Source of the DNA: Candidatus Vicinibacter proximus
Lineage (GTDB): Bacteria; Bacteroidota; Bacteroidia; Chitinophagales; Saprospiraceae
Length of the DNA: 64,000 nt
Assembly: GCA_016713905.1 (NCBI GenBank)
Contig: JADJOE010000003.1
Location: forward strand, 2,258,983-2,322,982
Direction: 5' to 3'
Shown: positions 19,664 through 28,172 of the stretch, one piece after another
How the letters are laid out: every line of letters begins with the position of its first letter
Numbering within the stretch: the first letter of the stretch is position 1
Position numbers and translations under genes: made by a program
The notes under the pieces: model-generated
Database searches by the model: none
Told to the model about the DNA's origin: nothing
What the model saw: only the letters and a program-made list of their open reading frames with translations

Positions 19664-22612
19664 ATGGATAATCGTATACAGAAGGCTGTTATTATCATTT
19701 GTCTTCTTCTTGCTACACAATTCGCTGGAAGTTCACAGAATGTTATCTTTTATGCTGGTCGTTATCACATTGAGTGGGATATTTCTAATTGTACTTTAAC
19801 TACAAGCATCTGTCCGCCCAATACCTATAAAGCCTATGCATATCATCCAAATGGTAATATTGTTTGGATGAGAGCAACTCCACTTCCTGGTAACTTCCAA
19901 AGAGTGGCTTACTATATTAGAAATTTTAATACTTGTGACACTACACTTTTATACTCATTTATAAAATACAATTACTCACAAAGTGGTGCTCCTCTAAAAA
20001 TTGATCATTTGGGTAAAATGTATGCTAAGAACGTTATTGACAGTAGCATTGTGGTGTCAAATTTCATCGGTGACTCGCTTCATTTTTTGTTTAAATGGAA
20101 GTTTAGTCCATGGAACATACTTTTCGAAAATGGGGAAATACTGCTAACTCATACAGCTGCTTATACTAGATTTACTCAAAATTATCAATTCATTCAAAAT
20201 GTTCAATTTTCTGTACCAATTGTCAATTTGACAAAAATGATAATTGATTGTGACTCCAGCTATTACCTTGCTTTAGCTCTTGATATGCCAATGAACGTTT
20301 ATTTGGATTCAGTAGCCAATCATCCATTTGAATTTTCATATAGTACAGAGTACACCAGAATTATTGCCTATGATCTGAAATCAAATATAGAAATTAAAGA
20401 ATTCTGTAAAATAAAACTACCATTTACTCAAAACAATTTCATAGGTATTCTAAACCCTCTGGAATTTCTGGATTCAGAAAACGAATGTGATCTCCTGCTC
20501 GATCTGGACCGCAATAATTCTTCCGGTCTTTATCCCTATGATTTTGATATTCCCTTTGCACTTTGTGCGCCCAATGATTCCGCTACTCTTTGCGACGACG
20601 ATCTTTATCTCCACACTTCTTTTCCTCTGGACAGCATCTCCATCCTCCTTTCCAATGCTCTTAATCTGCCGCTGGAATTCATTGCTTCCACAGGTCTCCC
20701 GCCGGGATTTTCTTTGCTTAAGCGTTCTGATTCTACCTGGACTTTGTCCGGATCATCCGCATCCGATGCAGAATACACCCTGGCGCTTAAATCACTCCGA
20801 TATATCAACAATGCTCCCTTCAGAATTTCAGGTTCCAGACAGATCTCCTTTCAGGGTCACAATTCCCTGAAATCAGGTTCTCTGGCCCGTGCTTTCCTCC
20901 GTCTGGGAAACAAGCCTTACAGTGGTCCCGATACCAGCATTCACATCTGCTTGCCGGCTCTTGATCCCGTTGATCTTCTTCCTCTCCTCTCCAACGCAGA
21001 TTCAGATGGACTTTTTTATCCTCCACTGAAGTCCGCCAACAAGGTCTTTGTGCCCGGCTCTGATTCCTTTGGCCTCTACCGGTACATCACTACCGATCTC
21101 TTCTGTGGTGCCGATACGGCACAGATACTCCTCTCTGAAGCCCATTCCATTCCCGCTGATCTGGGACCCGATCTGGAGTTTTGCAACGGCGATTCCTTTT
21201 CCCTCCTGCTCAACCACCCGGCATTGGACAGCCTGTGGATCAATGGATCTCCTGCCTCTCCTCATATCATTCTCCGCAATCCCGGATCCTACTTCCTGAC
21301 GCTCAAGTCTAAGGACGGGTGCCTGTCCTACGACACCCTCCTCATTCAAAAGTCCTCCAGGCTCCTCTCACGTGTTGACTCTTTGACTGGGTGTCGCAAC
21401 GGTTCCTTGGTCTACAAAAACAAAACTTACTTCCCGGGTCAAACTATTCTCGATACCCTGCATGCTGCTCTTTCCTGTGACACCCTCCTCTCCATCTCGC
21501 TCATCCCCTCTGATCTGAACTTTACCAAAGTTACCAGACCTCTTTGTCTGAATGAAAAATATATCTACAAAAACATCTCCTATCCTCCCGGTTCTCTCAT
21601 CAAAGATACACTCTACGCTGCCTCCGGTTGCGATACTTTACTGGAATTGTGGCTAAAACCTCTTCCTTTGCCCGCTGTAAGCATTTTGGGAGATACCCTC
21701 CTCTGTGAAGGGGATACTGCTTTGCTCAGCACCTCAGCCTCCGGAAGCCTCCTGTGGTCCACCGGCGATACCACAAGAGCCATTTCCGCAGCACCGGGAA
21801 ATTATTCCCTCACCGTCACGGATGCCAACAATTGCTCCGCAAGCTCTTCCTTCCGCGTGGACCAGGCACCGCCACTTTCTTACGTCATCACTTCCTACGA
21901 CCCTCTTTGCAGCGAGGAGTTGGGAAGCGTCCTCCTCAAGGTTTCTTCAGGTGGCATTCCTCCCATTCAATATGCTCTCAACGGGATGACCAATCTTTCC
22001 GGCATCTTTTCTTCTCTGCCTCCGGGATCTTACATTGCCACTTTTTCAGATGCGCTGGGTTGTACCCGCTCTGACACAGTCCTCATCCTGCCTCCGCCAC
22101 TCTTTGAAGTCAACATGACAGACTCCATTACCCTCGATGCAGGGTCTTCCGTCCTGGTGCAATACAGACTCCGCCAGGGCTCCATTCAAAACATCTTGTT
22201 CCGGCCCGGTGAAGGAATCGCTCTGGATCAGGGTGGGCTCCGCATTTCCGCAACCACCGACCAAATTTATACCCTCACCTTCATCGACGACAACGGCTGT
22301 GAGATTACCAAAACACTCAAAGTCTCCGTCAGACAAAACAATGAATTCTTTGCCCCATTGATCTTCTCCCCAAACAACGATGGCATCAACGACTTTTGGT
22401 TGCCTTCCTGGGGCAGTTCCTGGACCAGGGCAGAAATCAAAATCTATGACCGGTGGGGTGCACTCATGGCTTCCCCTCCCCCAGCTCAGGGCTGGGATGG
22501 CAATCACCATGGAATGCCTTGCATCCCGGGTGTGTATCTGTTCCACATCGTTCTCTATGATGCGCAAGGTATCTCTACTTCTTTCTCTGGAGATCTTACT
22601 TTGGTGAGGTAG
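19664..22612 (+). CDS. Cassette C gene 2: gliding-motility/T9SS type B surface protein with a different head
   Basis: A 982-residue exported protein with signal peptide ending near QFAGSSQ (residue about 25). Residues 26-272 are unrelated in sequence to the A and B heads, although YHPNGN recurs. From residue about 274 (base 20483, ECDLLLDLDRNNSSG) it switches abruptly to the constant Ig-like stalk and gliding-motility C-terminal domain, almost identical to A and B. The constant block ends just past the gene, near 22625. Probably a surface protein whose head sets specificity and whose stalk handles T9SS export. Confidence 0.85.
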   Translation: MDNRIQKAVIIICLLLATQFAGSSQNVIFYAGRYHIEWDISNCTLTTSICPPNTYKAYAYHPNGNIVWMRATPLPGNFQRVAYYIRNFNTCDTTLLYSFIKYNYSQSGAPLKIDHLGKMYAKNVIDSSIVVSNFIGDSLHFLFKWKFSPWNILFENGEILLTHTAAYTRFTQNYQFIQNVQFSVPIVNLTKMIIDCDSSYYLALALDMPMNVYLDSVANHPFEFSYSTEYTRIIAYDLKSNIEIKEFCKIKLPFTQNNFIGILNPLEFLDSENECDLLLDLDRNNSSGLYPYDFDIPFALCAPNDSATLCDDDLYLHTSFPLDSISILLSNALNLPLEFIASTGLPPGFSLLKRSDSTWTLSGSSASDAEYTLALKSLRYINNAPFRISGSRQISFQGHNSLKSGSLARAFLRLGNKPYSGPDTSIHICLPALDPVDLLPLLSNADSDGLFYPPLKSANKVFVPGSDSFGLYRYITTDLFCGADTAQILLSEAHSIPADLGPDLEFCNGDSFSLLLNHPALDSLWINGSPASPHIILRNPGSYFLTLKSKDGCLSYDTLLIQKSSRLLSRVDSLTGCRNGSLVYKNKTYFPGQTILDTLHAALSCDTLLSISLIPSDLNFTKVTRPLCLNEKYIYKNISYPPGSLIKDTLYAASGCDTLLELWLKPLPLPAVSILGDTLLCEGDTALLSTSASGSLLWSTGDTTRAISAAPGNYSLTVTDANNCSASSSFRVDQAPPLSYVITSYDPLCSEELGSVLLKVSSGGIPPIQYALNGMTNLSGIFSSLPPGSYIATFSDALGCTRSDTVLILPPPLFEVNMTDSITLDAGSSVLVQYRLRQGSIQNILFRPGEGIALDQGGLRISATTDQIYTLTFIDDNGCEITKTLKVSVRQNNEFFAPLIFSPNNDGINDFWLPSWGSSWTRAEIKIYDRWGALMASPPPAQGWDGNHHGMPCIPGVYLFHIVLYDAQGISTSFSGDLTLVR

Positions 22613-22670
22613 GAGATTGTTATGATTCCTTCCATTCGAAGCTTGCAAAATCCATAAATCTCTTAAAATT

Positions 22671-23092
22671 GGTGTCATGTAAATTTAAGGGGATTAAGTA
22701 GAAATTAAACATCTTTATTAATTGAATTAAAAAGATTCAAATACCTCATCATATATTATCGTATATGAAATTCAGTTCGGCCTTTTTCATTTTAGCTAAA
22801 ACTGATTTAAAAAGCGTTAAAAACAAAATACTGTTTGAACTCGCATGCAGATAAGCTAACAAATAGATGACAGTAAGGCCCAGAGCTATTCCGACTGCTT
22901 AATGCGAGTTTATTTTGTTTAGCTTTTTAAATCAGTTTTGGCGTTAAGAAATGAAAACAGCCTTGATTTTTTTTTGGTTCTTTTTTGTAGCAAGACAAAA
23001 AAGAACAATAACAAATGGATGGAACTTAGGACAACTTTAATGAATATCAGAATCCTACAAACTAGTTTCTCCCCAAATTTATGGCTTGACCC
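22671..23092. mobile_element. MITE-like palindromic element, copy P2 (complete)
   Basis: Left arm 22779-22845 and right arm 22903-22962 form an imperfect stem of about 60 bp around a 57-base loop. The loop core (ATGACAGTAAGGCCCAGAGC) is conserved in all copies. Downstream comes a short hairpin GTTCTTTTTTGT/ACAAAAAAGAAC (22978-23006) and a conserved tail ending ATGGCTTGACCC at 23092. The outer ends are weak inverted repeats (GTCAnnTAAATTT against AAATTTATGGCTTGAC). No coding capacity. Confidence 0.6.
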
Positions 23093-23354
23093 TAAATAAA
23101 TTCCGACACTTCATCATATAGATACCGAATGAGAATTTCCGATCGGCCTTTTTCATTTTAGCTAAAACTGATTTAAAAAGCGTTTAGAACAAAATACTGT
23201 TTGAGCTTGCATGCAGAAAATCTAAAACATGTATGACAGTAAGGCCCAGAGCTATTGTTGCGGCTTATGGCGAGTTTATTTTGTTTAGCTTTTTAAATCA
23301 GTTTTAGCGTTAAAAAATGAAAACAGCCTTGATTTTTTTTGGTTCTTTTTTGTA

Positions 23355-23599
23355 TCAAGTTTATAACAGCGGCTCCGCTCTCAATCCTTTAAAGTAACTT
23401 GCGAGATGTAAAGCAGTGTTTACAAAAACCGTTTTTTGTTATGGTGCTCGCAGCCCCTTATCAAGTTTGGTAGTGTTCTTTGAATGACAATCCATTTTGG
23501 TGGTTCGCCTTTGGCGATACCCCCGTTTAAGAGCTTATACGATAATTACTCAGAACCTTAACACTGCTTTCGTTTTATTCACTTTAAAATTTTAAGAAA
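23355..23599 (+). ncRNA. Candidate bridge RNA region of the IS110-family element
   Basis: The left end has no gene but contains nested pairing: AGCGG/CCGCT near 23370, a long-range TGCGAG (23399-23404) with CTCGCA (23446-23451), an inner CAAAAA/TTTTTG stem, and TCGCC-TTT-GGCGA near 23504. IS110 elements with a long left and very short right end are known to transcribe a bridge RNA from this position that pairs with target and donor. The loop sequences have not been matched to the target here, so this is inference from position and structure. Confidence 0.5.
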
Positions 23600-24923
23600 A
23601 TGAAAGAAAAAAAAAACAAAAGCATTTCCGATTATTTATCCTAACGCGGCAGGTATAGATATATCAAGCAAAGAACATTATGTAGCAGTTAATCCTGAAT
23701 CCACTGAAAAACCAATAAGAGCCTTTGGCGCCTTTACTGAAGACTTACACGCCCTAGTTGTGTTTTTAAAAGAATGCAAAGTAGATACAGTTGCTATGGA
23801 GGCTACCGGTATTTACTGGGTAAGTTTATTTTTAGTATTAGAAGATGCGGGTTTTGATGTTGTATTAGTTACAGCTAAACATGTAAAAAATGTAAGAGGA
23901 AAGAAAACAGATGTTAGCGATGCTGATTGGATACGTCAATTACACAGTTGCGGATTATTATCTGCAAGTTTTCAACCCGATAAGTTTACTCGTAAATTAA
24001 GAGCATATATGCGTCATCGAAAAAATTTAATTGAAATGTCAGCTACACATATTCGCATGATGCATAAAGCTTTAGAACAAATGAATATTAAAATACAACA
24101 TGTTATTGCGGATATTACAGGTAAATCTGGACAAGAGATCATAAAATCCATCATAGCTGGTGAACGAAACGCAGAGATATTAGCATCTTGTTGCGATAGT
24201 AGAATTAGAGCTCATAAAAAAGAGGGTATTATAAAATCCTTAACGGGGGTTTGGAAAGAAGAACACGTTTTTGAACTAGAGCAAAGTTATTCAATATATC
24301 AATTCTATCATGCTAAGCTAAAGGAATGCGATGCTAAAATAGAAGAGCATCTTCGTGAAAAATCCGGAGTAGATACATTTGTGGAGCCCCAAAAAAAAGA
24401 AAAGAGTAATAAAAATAATTTGAATTTTAACGGAAAGGAAATGTTGTACGAACTAACGGGGACGGATTTAGCAGAAATTTTTGGGATTACGGAAACAAAT
24501 GCTATAGAAATTATAAGCGAAGTCGGATTAGATATGAGTAAATGGCCAACGGTAAAACACTTTACATCATGGTTAAACTTAGCCCCGAATAATAAAATAT
24601 CAGGAGGGAAGGTATTAAGTAGCCGGATTCCAAAAAAGAAAAACCACGCAGGTCAAATATTTAGAATGGCGGCGTTTGCCATACAGCGTAGCAAAAATTG
24701 GTTAGCGATGTTTTATAATCGTATAAAAGCAAAAAATGGGGCGCCAAAAGCAATTGTTGCGACTGCAAGAAAAATTGCGGCTATTTTTTATAAAATGATA
24801 AAAGAAAGGGTTAAATTTAACCCAATACCAATCGAAAAATATATGGATGGGTTTAAAGAAAATCAAATTAAGAAGTTAAAACGACAAGCTAAAAACCTTG
24901 GTTTACAGATAGTTGAAATGTAG
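23600..24923 (+). CDS. IS110-family transposase, frame broken at an A10 run
   Basis: The conserved frame carries the RuvC-like DEDD domain (NAAGIDISSKEHYVAV, MEATGIYW, KTDVSDADWI) and the C-terminal Tnp20 domain (WLNLAPNNKISGGKVL). It is open from 23604 but has no ATG: the only suitable ATG, at 23600, reads MKEKK and then stops at 23642-23644 unless one base of the A10 run (23607-23616) is skipped. Restored, the protein is about 440 residues and starts MKEKKTKAFPIIYPNAAGID, typical of the family. Either transcriptional slippage on A10 restores the frame, or the base is an error or a lesion. The longest uninterrupted in-frame start candidate is GTG 23760, which would lose the first catalytic aspartate. 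Confidence 0.85.
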
Positions 24924-25103
24924 TTACTTAAGAGACAAAAAAGAACAATAACAAAAGGATGGAATATTGGACAACTTTAATGAATATCAGAATCCTACAA
25001 ACTAGTTTCTCCCCAAATTTATGGCTTGACCACAGAAATTTTGTAACCATTCATTGTAGCTATGGAACCTCATTATTATTATTTTTGTTTTCAAATAACT
25101 ATT

Positions 25104-25724
25104 ATGGAACCACAAGTAACTATTCAAGAATTACAACAGCTCATCAAGGAGTTGGTCATCAGTCAGAAAGAAACTGAAAAACTTTTTAAGGAAACGGATC
25201 GAAAGTTTCAGGAGACCGACAGGCAATTTAAAGAAACCGATCGGAAATTCCAGGAGACCGACAGGCAATTTAAAGAGACCGATCGGAAAATCAATAAAAC
25301 CATTCATCTCTTCGAAAGTCAATGGGGTAAGTTTGTGGAGAGTCTGGTCAACGGTAATCTGATCAGCATTCTCCGATCCAAAGGAATCGATGTACACGAC
25401 ACTACCCAAAGAAGAAAAGGAGAACACAACGGTCGCCAGTTTGAGTTTGACATCATTGCAAAAAATGATTCCGAAATTGTCATCGTAGAAGTTAAATCCA
25501 CCTTAAACGTGCAGGCCGTTAAAGATTTTCTGGACGAACTCAGTCAGGTAAGAAATTGGCTGGAAGAATACAAGGACTTTAAACTTTACGGCGCAGTTGC
25601 TTTTCTGACCGCCGATGAAGAAAGCCCTCTTTTCTCAGAGCGTCAGGGTTTATTTGTGATCAAATCAACCGGTGATTCTGCCATTCTCGTAAACAAAGAT
25701 GACTTCAGACCCAAGGAATGGTAA
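25104..25724 (+). CDS. Coiled-coil PD-(D/E)XK nuclease-like protein, long copy
   Basis: A 206-residue cytosolic protein. Start at 25104 (MEPQVTIQELQQ) is chosen because the duplicate begins at the same sequence. Residues 1-65 form a coiled coil with five ETDR-type heptads encoded by 21-bp repeats. Residues about 75-190 resemble the PD-(D/E)XK fold: an EFDII aspartate and a VEVKST glutamate-lysine pair, preceded by a helix (WGKFVESLVNG). This matches the DUF3782-type families in Bacteroidota and cyanobacteria. The function is unknown; nuclease activity is only suggested by the motif. No methylase or toxin partner is nearby. Confidence 0.75.
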   Translation: MEPQVTIQELQQLIKELVISQKETEKLFKETDRKFQETDRQFKETDRKFQETDRQFKETDRKINKTIHLFESQWGKFVESLVNGNLISILRSKGIDVHDTTQRRKGEHNGRQFEFDIIAKNDSEIVIVEVKSTLNVQAVKDFLDELSQVRNWLEEYKDFKLYGAVAFLTADEESPLFSERQGLFVIKSTGDSAILVNKDDFRPKEW

Positions 25725-25870
25725 TCTTTCCATTGTTAAAATTTAAGTTGACATTTAGAGTAGTTCGTGAATTTACTAGAACTATTTAACTTCATTAAAC
25801 AAATAGTTTTATTCAATTAGTACTGCCGTCGGAACTGACTTTTTGATATTTTTGTTCTAAAATAACTATT

Positions 25871-26428
25871 ATGGAACCACAAGTAACTATTCAGGAATTA
25901 CAACAGCTCATCAAGGAGTTGGTCATCAGTCAAAAAGAAACTGAAAAACTTTTTAAGGAAACGGATCGAAAGTTTCGGGAAACTGACCGCAAAATCAATA
26001 AAACCATTCACCTCTTCGAAAGTCAATGGGGTAAGTTTGTGGAGAGTCTGGTCAACGGTAATCTGATCAGCATTCTCCGATCCAAAGGAATCGATGTACA
26101 CGACACTACCCAAAGAAGAAAAGGAGAACACAACGGTCGCCAGTTTGAGTTTGACATCATTGCAAAAAATGGTTCCGAAATTGTCATCGTAGAAGTTAAA
26201 TCCACCCTAAACGTGCAGGCCGTTAAAGATTTCCTGGACGAACTCAGTCAAGTCAGAGATTGGCTGGAAGAATACAAGGACTTTAAACTATACGGCGCAG
26301 TTGCTTTTCTGACCGCCGATGAAGAAAGCCCTCTTTTCTCAGAACGTCAGGGTTTATTTGTAATCAAAGCAACCGGCGATTCTGCCATTCTCGTAAACAA
26401 AGATGACTTCAGACCCAAGGAGTGGTGA
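25871..26428 (+). CDS. Coiled-coil PD-(D/E)XK nuclease-like protein, short copy
   Basis: A 185-residue tandem paralog of the preceding gene. It differs mainly by lacking three heptads (63 bp) of the ETDR coiled coil; the catalytic-like core (EFDIIAKN, VIVEVKST) is almost unchanged. The shared block includes the last bases before the ATG (AATAACTATT), so the duplication included a little upstream DNA. The 146-bp spacer is AT-rich and may hold its own promoter. Probably a recent duplication with coil-length change by slippage. Confidence 0.75.
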   Translation: MEPQVTIQELQQLIKELVISQKETEKLFKETDRKFRETDRKINKTIHLFESQWGKFVESLVNGNLISILRSKGIDVHDTTQRRKGEHNGRQFEFDIIAKNGSEIVIVEVKSTLNVQAVKDFLDELSQVRDWLEEYKDFKLYGAVAFLTADEESPLFSERQGLFVIKATGDSAILVNKDDFRPKEW

Positions 26429-26469
26429 AGCATTTGAGAAAAATAATTCTCCGAATAATAACAATATTT

Positions 26470-27441
26470 CTATTTCAGAAAAAAATATTTCTGAATCCCG
26501 ATTCTGTATAAAGGATAAAAATGTACGTATGATTTTCCCAAAAGGGAGAATCCAAGTGAAACATCCACCCGCAGATTTGAATTAAAAATTCTTTGAATTC
26601 CGGGATAAATTTCTAAATAATGCCCTCTATTAAATGCGGGATTTTTATTTTCCAATTCTCGGTTATTATATAAGAATTGGGCACTTTGATATTGCTTTCC
26701 AAGGAATTCCACATATAGGTTTGTATTGGTCTCTTCATAGGTATTCATCTTGTTTCCTTGCAGCAAATAACCAAATGATAAATGATAGTAAATTGCATTT
26801 CCATAAATGAGTTTACGTTGAATTTCTTGTCCGTTGACCGGATCAGGTTCTGATTCTGAATAGGCCACCGGAAAAATCCCTCCGGCAGTTAAACTCAAAG
26901 CAAATCTTTTTTCCAACACACTTAATACTATTCCGGCACCAACTCCACTATTGTCATCCATCAGATTTGGTTCGGCTTCGTCGTGTGCTTGCTTTACATT
27001 TGACCACTCTCCTATAAGCGCACACCTCAGGTGCCTGTTTTTCCCATCCAAATTAAAAATTCTATATTTTGCAAGTGCATGAAAACCGTTCCAACTAAAA
27101 GGATAGGTGACTCCACGTTGCGGAAAATTCGTAAAATAATAGGTACCTGAACTTCCGGTATGCCTGTGCCCTATCAGATCCGGTGGTAATTTTTTTGCAT
27201 GGTGATTGGAAATACTTCCTGTCAAGGCAATGCTGAAATTGGATGTCAGACCGTACATCAATTTAAAACCGGTCCATGCACGCACTGTTTTAATCTCATA
27301 ATTTGCCTCGGCAAATCCACGTAATCCTATTACACCCTTTGGGACAGTATTGGCTGATTCTGCCAGTGGAAATAACTCTTGTCCCTGCACCAACGTAAAA
27401 AATAAAATAAATCCTGCGACCAGATTTGTTCTGAAAATCAT
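26470..27441 (-). CDS. Predicted outer-membrane beta-barrel protein, partner of the HMA protein
   Basis: A 323-residue protein with signal peptide (cleavage near VQGQ-21) and alternating amphipathic strands, ending in a strand with terminal aromatic residues (IGIQKYFFLK), typical of outer-membrane barrels. The start codon overlaps the stop of the upstream HMA protein by 4 bp (ATGA), which implies translational coupling. It may belong to a metal-handling system, but no metal ligands are obvious. The family is not recognised. Confidence 0.6.
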   Translation of the reverse strand: MIFRTNLVAGFILFFTLVQGQELFPLAESANTVPKGVIGLRGFAEANYEIKTVRAWTGFKLMYGLTSNFSIALTGSISNHHAKKLPPDLIGHRHTGSSGTYYFTNFPQRGVTYPFSWNGFHALAKYRIFNLDGKNRHLRCALIGEWSNVKQAHDEAEPNLMDDNSGVGAGIVLSVLEKRFALSLTAGGIFPVAYSESEPDPVNGQEIQRKLIYGNAIYYHLSFGYLLQGNKMNTYEETNTNLYVEFLGKQYQSAQFLYNNRELENKNPAFNRGHYLEIYPGIQRIFNSNLRVDVSLGFSLLGKSYVHFYPLYRIGIQKYFFLK

Positions 27442-27977
27442 AAAATCAAAATATAATGTCCAGCAGTCTGCATTTTTTTATCCGGATATGTTCTCGAAAT
27501 GCTCTTCCAATCTTTAGAAGGTAGATATTTCTTTGAGATATACTGAATGTGCATTTGTGTTGCAGGCTTGTACGCTTCTGAATTCAACACTTTAAATGTA
27601 AGACTCCCTAATGAAATTTGAATTTCCTCTAACATTTTCCAATTTCTTCCCATCAAATTTCCCCTTACCATCCTTACTGAAAATCCTGCATTTATTACTG
27701 CTTTCACCAACTTATCCAAATCACTGACCGAATCTGTAATACGGACCGCAGCAACTGTATTGATTAAATCCATCCTTACATCTTTCACAAAATGGAGACG
27801 ACGCATACTTTCTTCAACGGTCTTACAACACAGCGAACAGGTCAGACCATTAATGCCTATCTGGATTTCACTTTGTGCAAATAATTGGTTTCCGAAAAAA
27901 TGTATAAGTAACAGATTCAGTAGGGTCCCTTTAACTGTGAATTTGAACCTTTTTGAATTAATAAATCTCAACTCCAT
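27438..27977 (-). CDS. Secreted heavy-metal-associated (HMA) domain protein
   Basis: A 179-residue exported protein: a signal peptide (to about 35, NQLFAQ), then an HMA fold at about 36-105 with the metal-binding loop GLTCSLCCKTVEES (CxxC). The remaining 70 residues are unassigned. HMA domains bind Cu(I), Hg(II) or similar soft metals; a periplasmic site is implied by the signal. First gene of a two-gene operon with the outer-membrane barrel protein. A start at 27977 (MELRFINSKRFKF) gives a long n-region; no better ATG is evident. Confidence 0.75.
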   Translation of the reverse strand: MELRFINSKRFKFTVKGTLLNLLLIHFFGNQLFAQSEIQIGINGLTCSLCCKTVEESMRRLHFVKDVRMDLINTVAAVRITDSVSDLDKLVKAVINAGFSVRMVRGNLMGRNWKMLEEIQISLGSLTFKVLNSEAYKPATQMHIQYISKKYLPSKDWKSISRTYPDKKMQTAGHYILIL

Positions 27978-28172
27978 GTTGTCTAATTAATCCGTCTTAT
28001 CTTTTAATTAGTTATTGAACTTAAACATGCTCTGTAATGAATCAATATCCAAGCAGTATATTTATCATCGATTTTGATTCTTGAAAATTTCAATAAAAAG
28101 CAATTGCACGATAATCGGCAAAGCCAAATAAAAAAAATTTTTATTCCTTTACAGAATTCAAATTCTCAACAA

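Larger units (their letters stand above)
8609..22612 (+). repeat. Three tandem two-gene cassettes, about 4.7 kb period
   Basis: Cassette starts (first ATG) are 8723, 13421 and 18121, spaced 4698 and 4700 bp. Shared by all: promoter boxes, leader, poly-C region, signal peptide of gene 1, and about 2.1 kb of gene 2. A and B share nearly everything; C shares only the 5' block and the gene 2 constant block. The intergenic blocks 13255-13420 and 17955-18120 are both 166 bp and nearly identical. Confidence 0.9.
23355..24932 (+). mobile_element. IS110-family insertion sequence
   Basis: About 1578 bp, bounded by comparison with the uninterrupted P2 copy. It has a 245-bp non-coding left end, a DEDD transposase gene and a right end of about 9 bp after the stop codon. 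There are no terminal inverted repeats and no clear target duplication, as expected for IS110. The exact ends are uncertain by a few bases, since the flanks share CAAG/AGAC. Confidence 0.8.
23093..25032. mobile_element. MITE-like palindromic element, copy P3, split by the IS110-family element
   Basis: It is directly joined to P2 and lacks the first 70 or so bases of the head. The palindrome runs 23145-23328. The following short hairpin is cut in its loop: the left arm ends near 23354, the IS follows, and the right arm resumes at 24933 (AGACAAAAAAGAACAATAAC). The tail ends with ATGGCTTGACC near 25032. Its interrupted state can be reconstructed exactly from P2. Confidence 0.6.

Noticed and set aside
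8609..22625. Diversity-generating retroelement or retron behind the variable heads
   Set aside because: No reverse transcriptase gene in the window, and the variation is whole-domain replacement rather than adenine-directed substitution. The long palindromes at 22779 and 23145 likewise have no adjacent reverse transcriptase.
12688..22678. Long minus-strand open frames (about 200 residues) repeated opposite the 3' part of gene 2 in each cassette
   Set aside because: They are repeated only because the DNA is repeated; the C/T-rich coding strand lacks stop codons in reverse. There is no start context, domain or separate promoter.
23760..24923. GTG 23760 as true start of the transposase
   Set aside because: It would remove the first catalytic aspartate (GIDIS) of the DEDD domain, which is clearly encoded upstream in the same frame.
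25062..25103. Earlier start of the first coiled-coil nuclease-like gene
   Set aside because: The added 14 residues (MEPHYYYFCFQITI) are absent from the duplicate, which begins at the second ATG with the same flanking bases.
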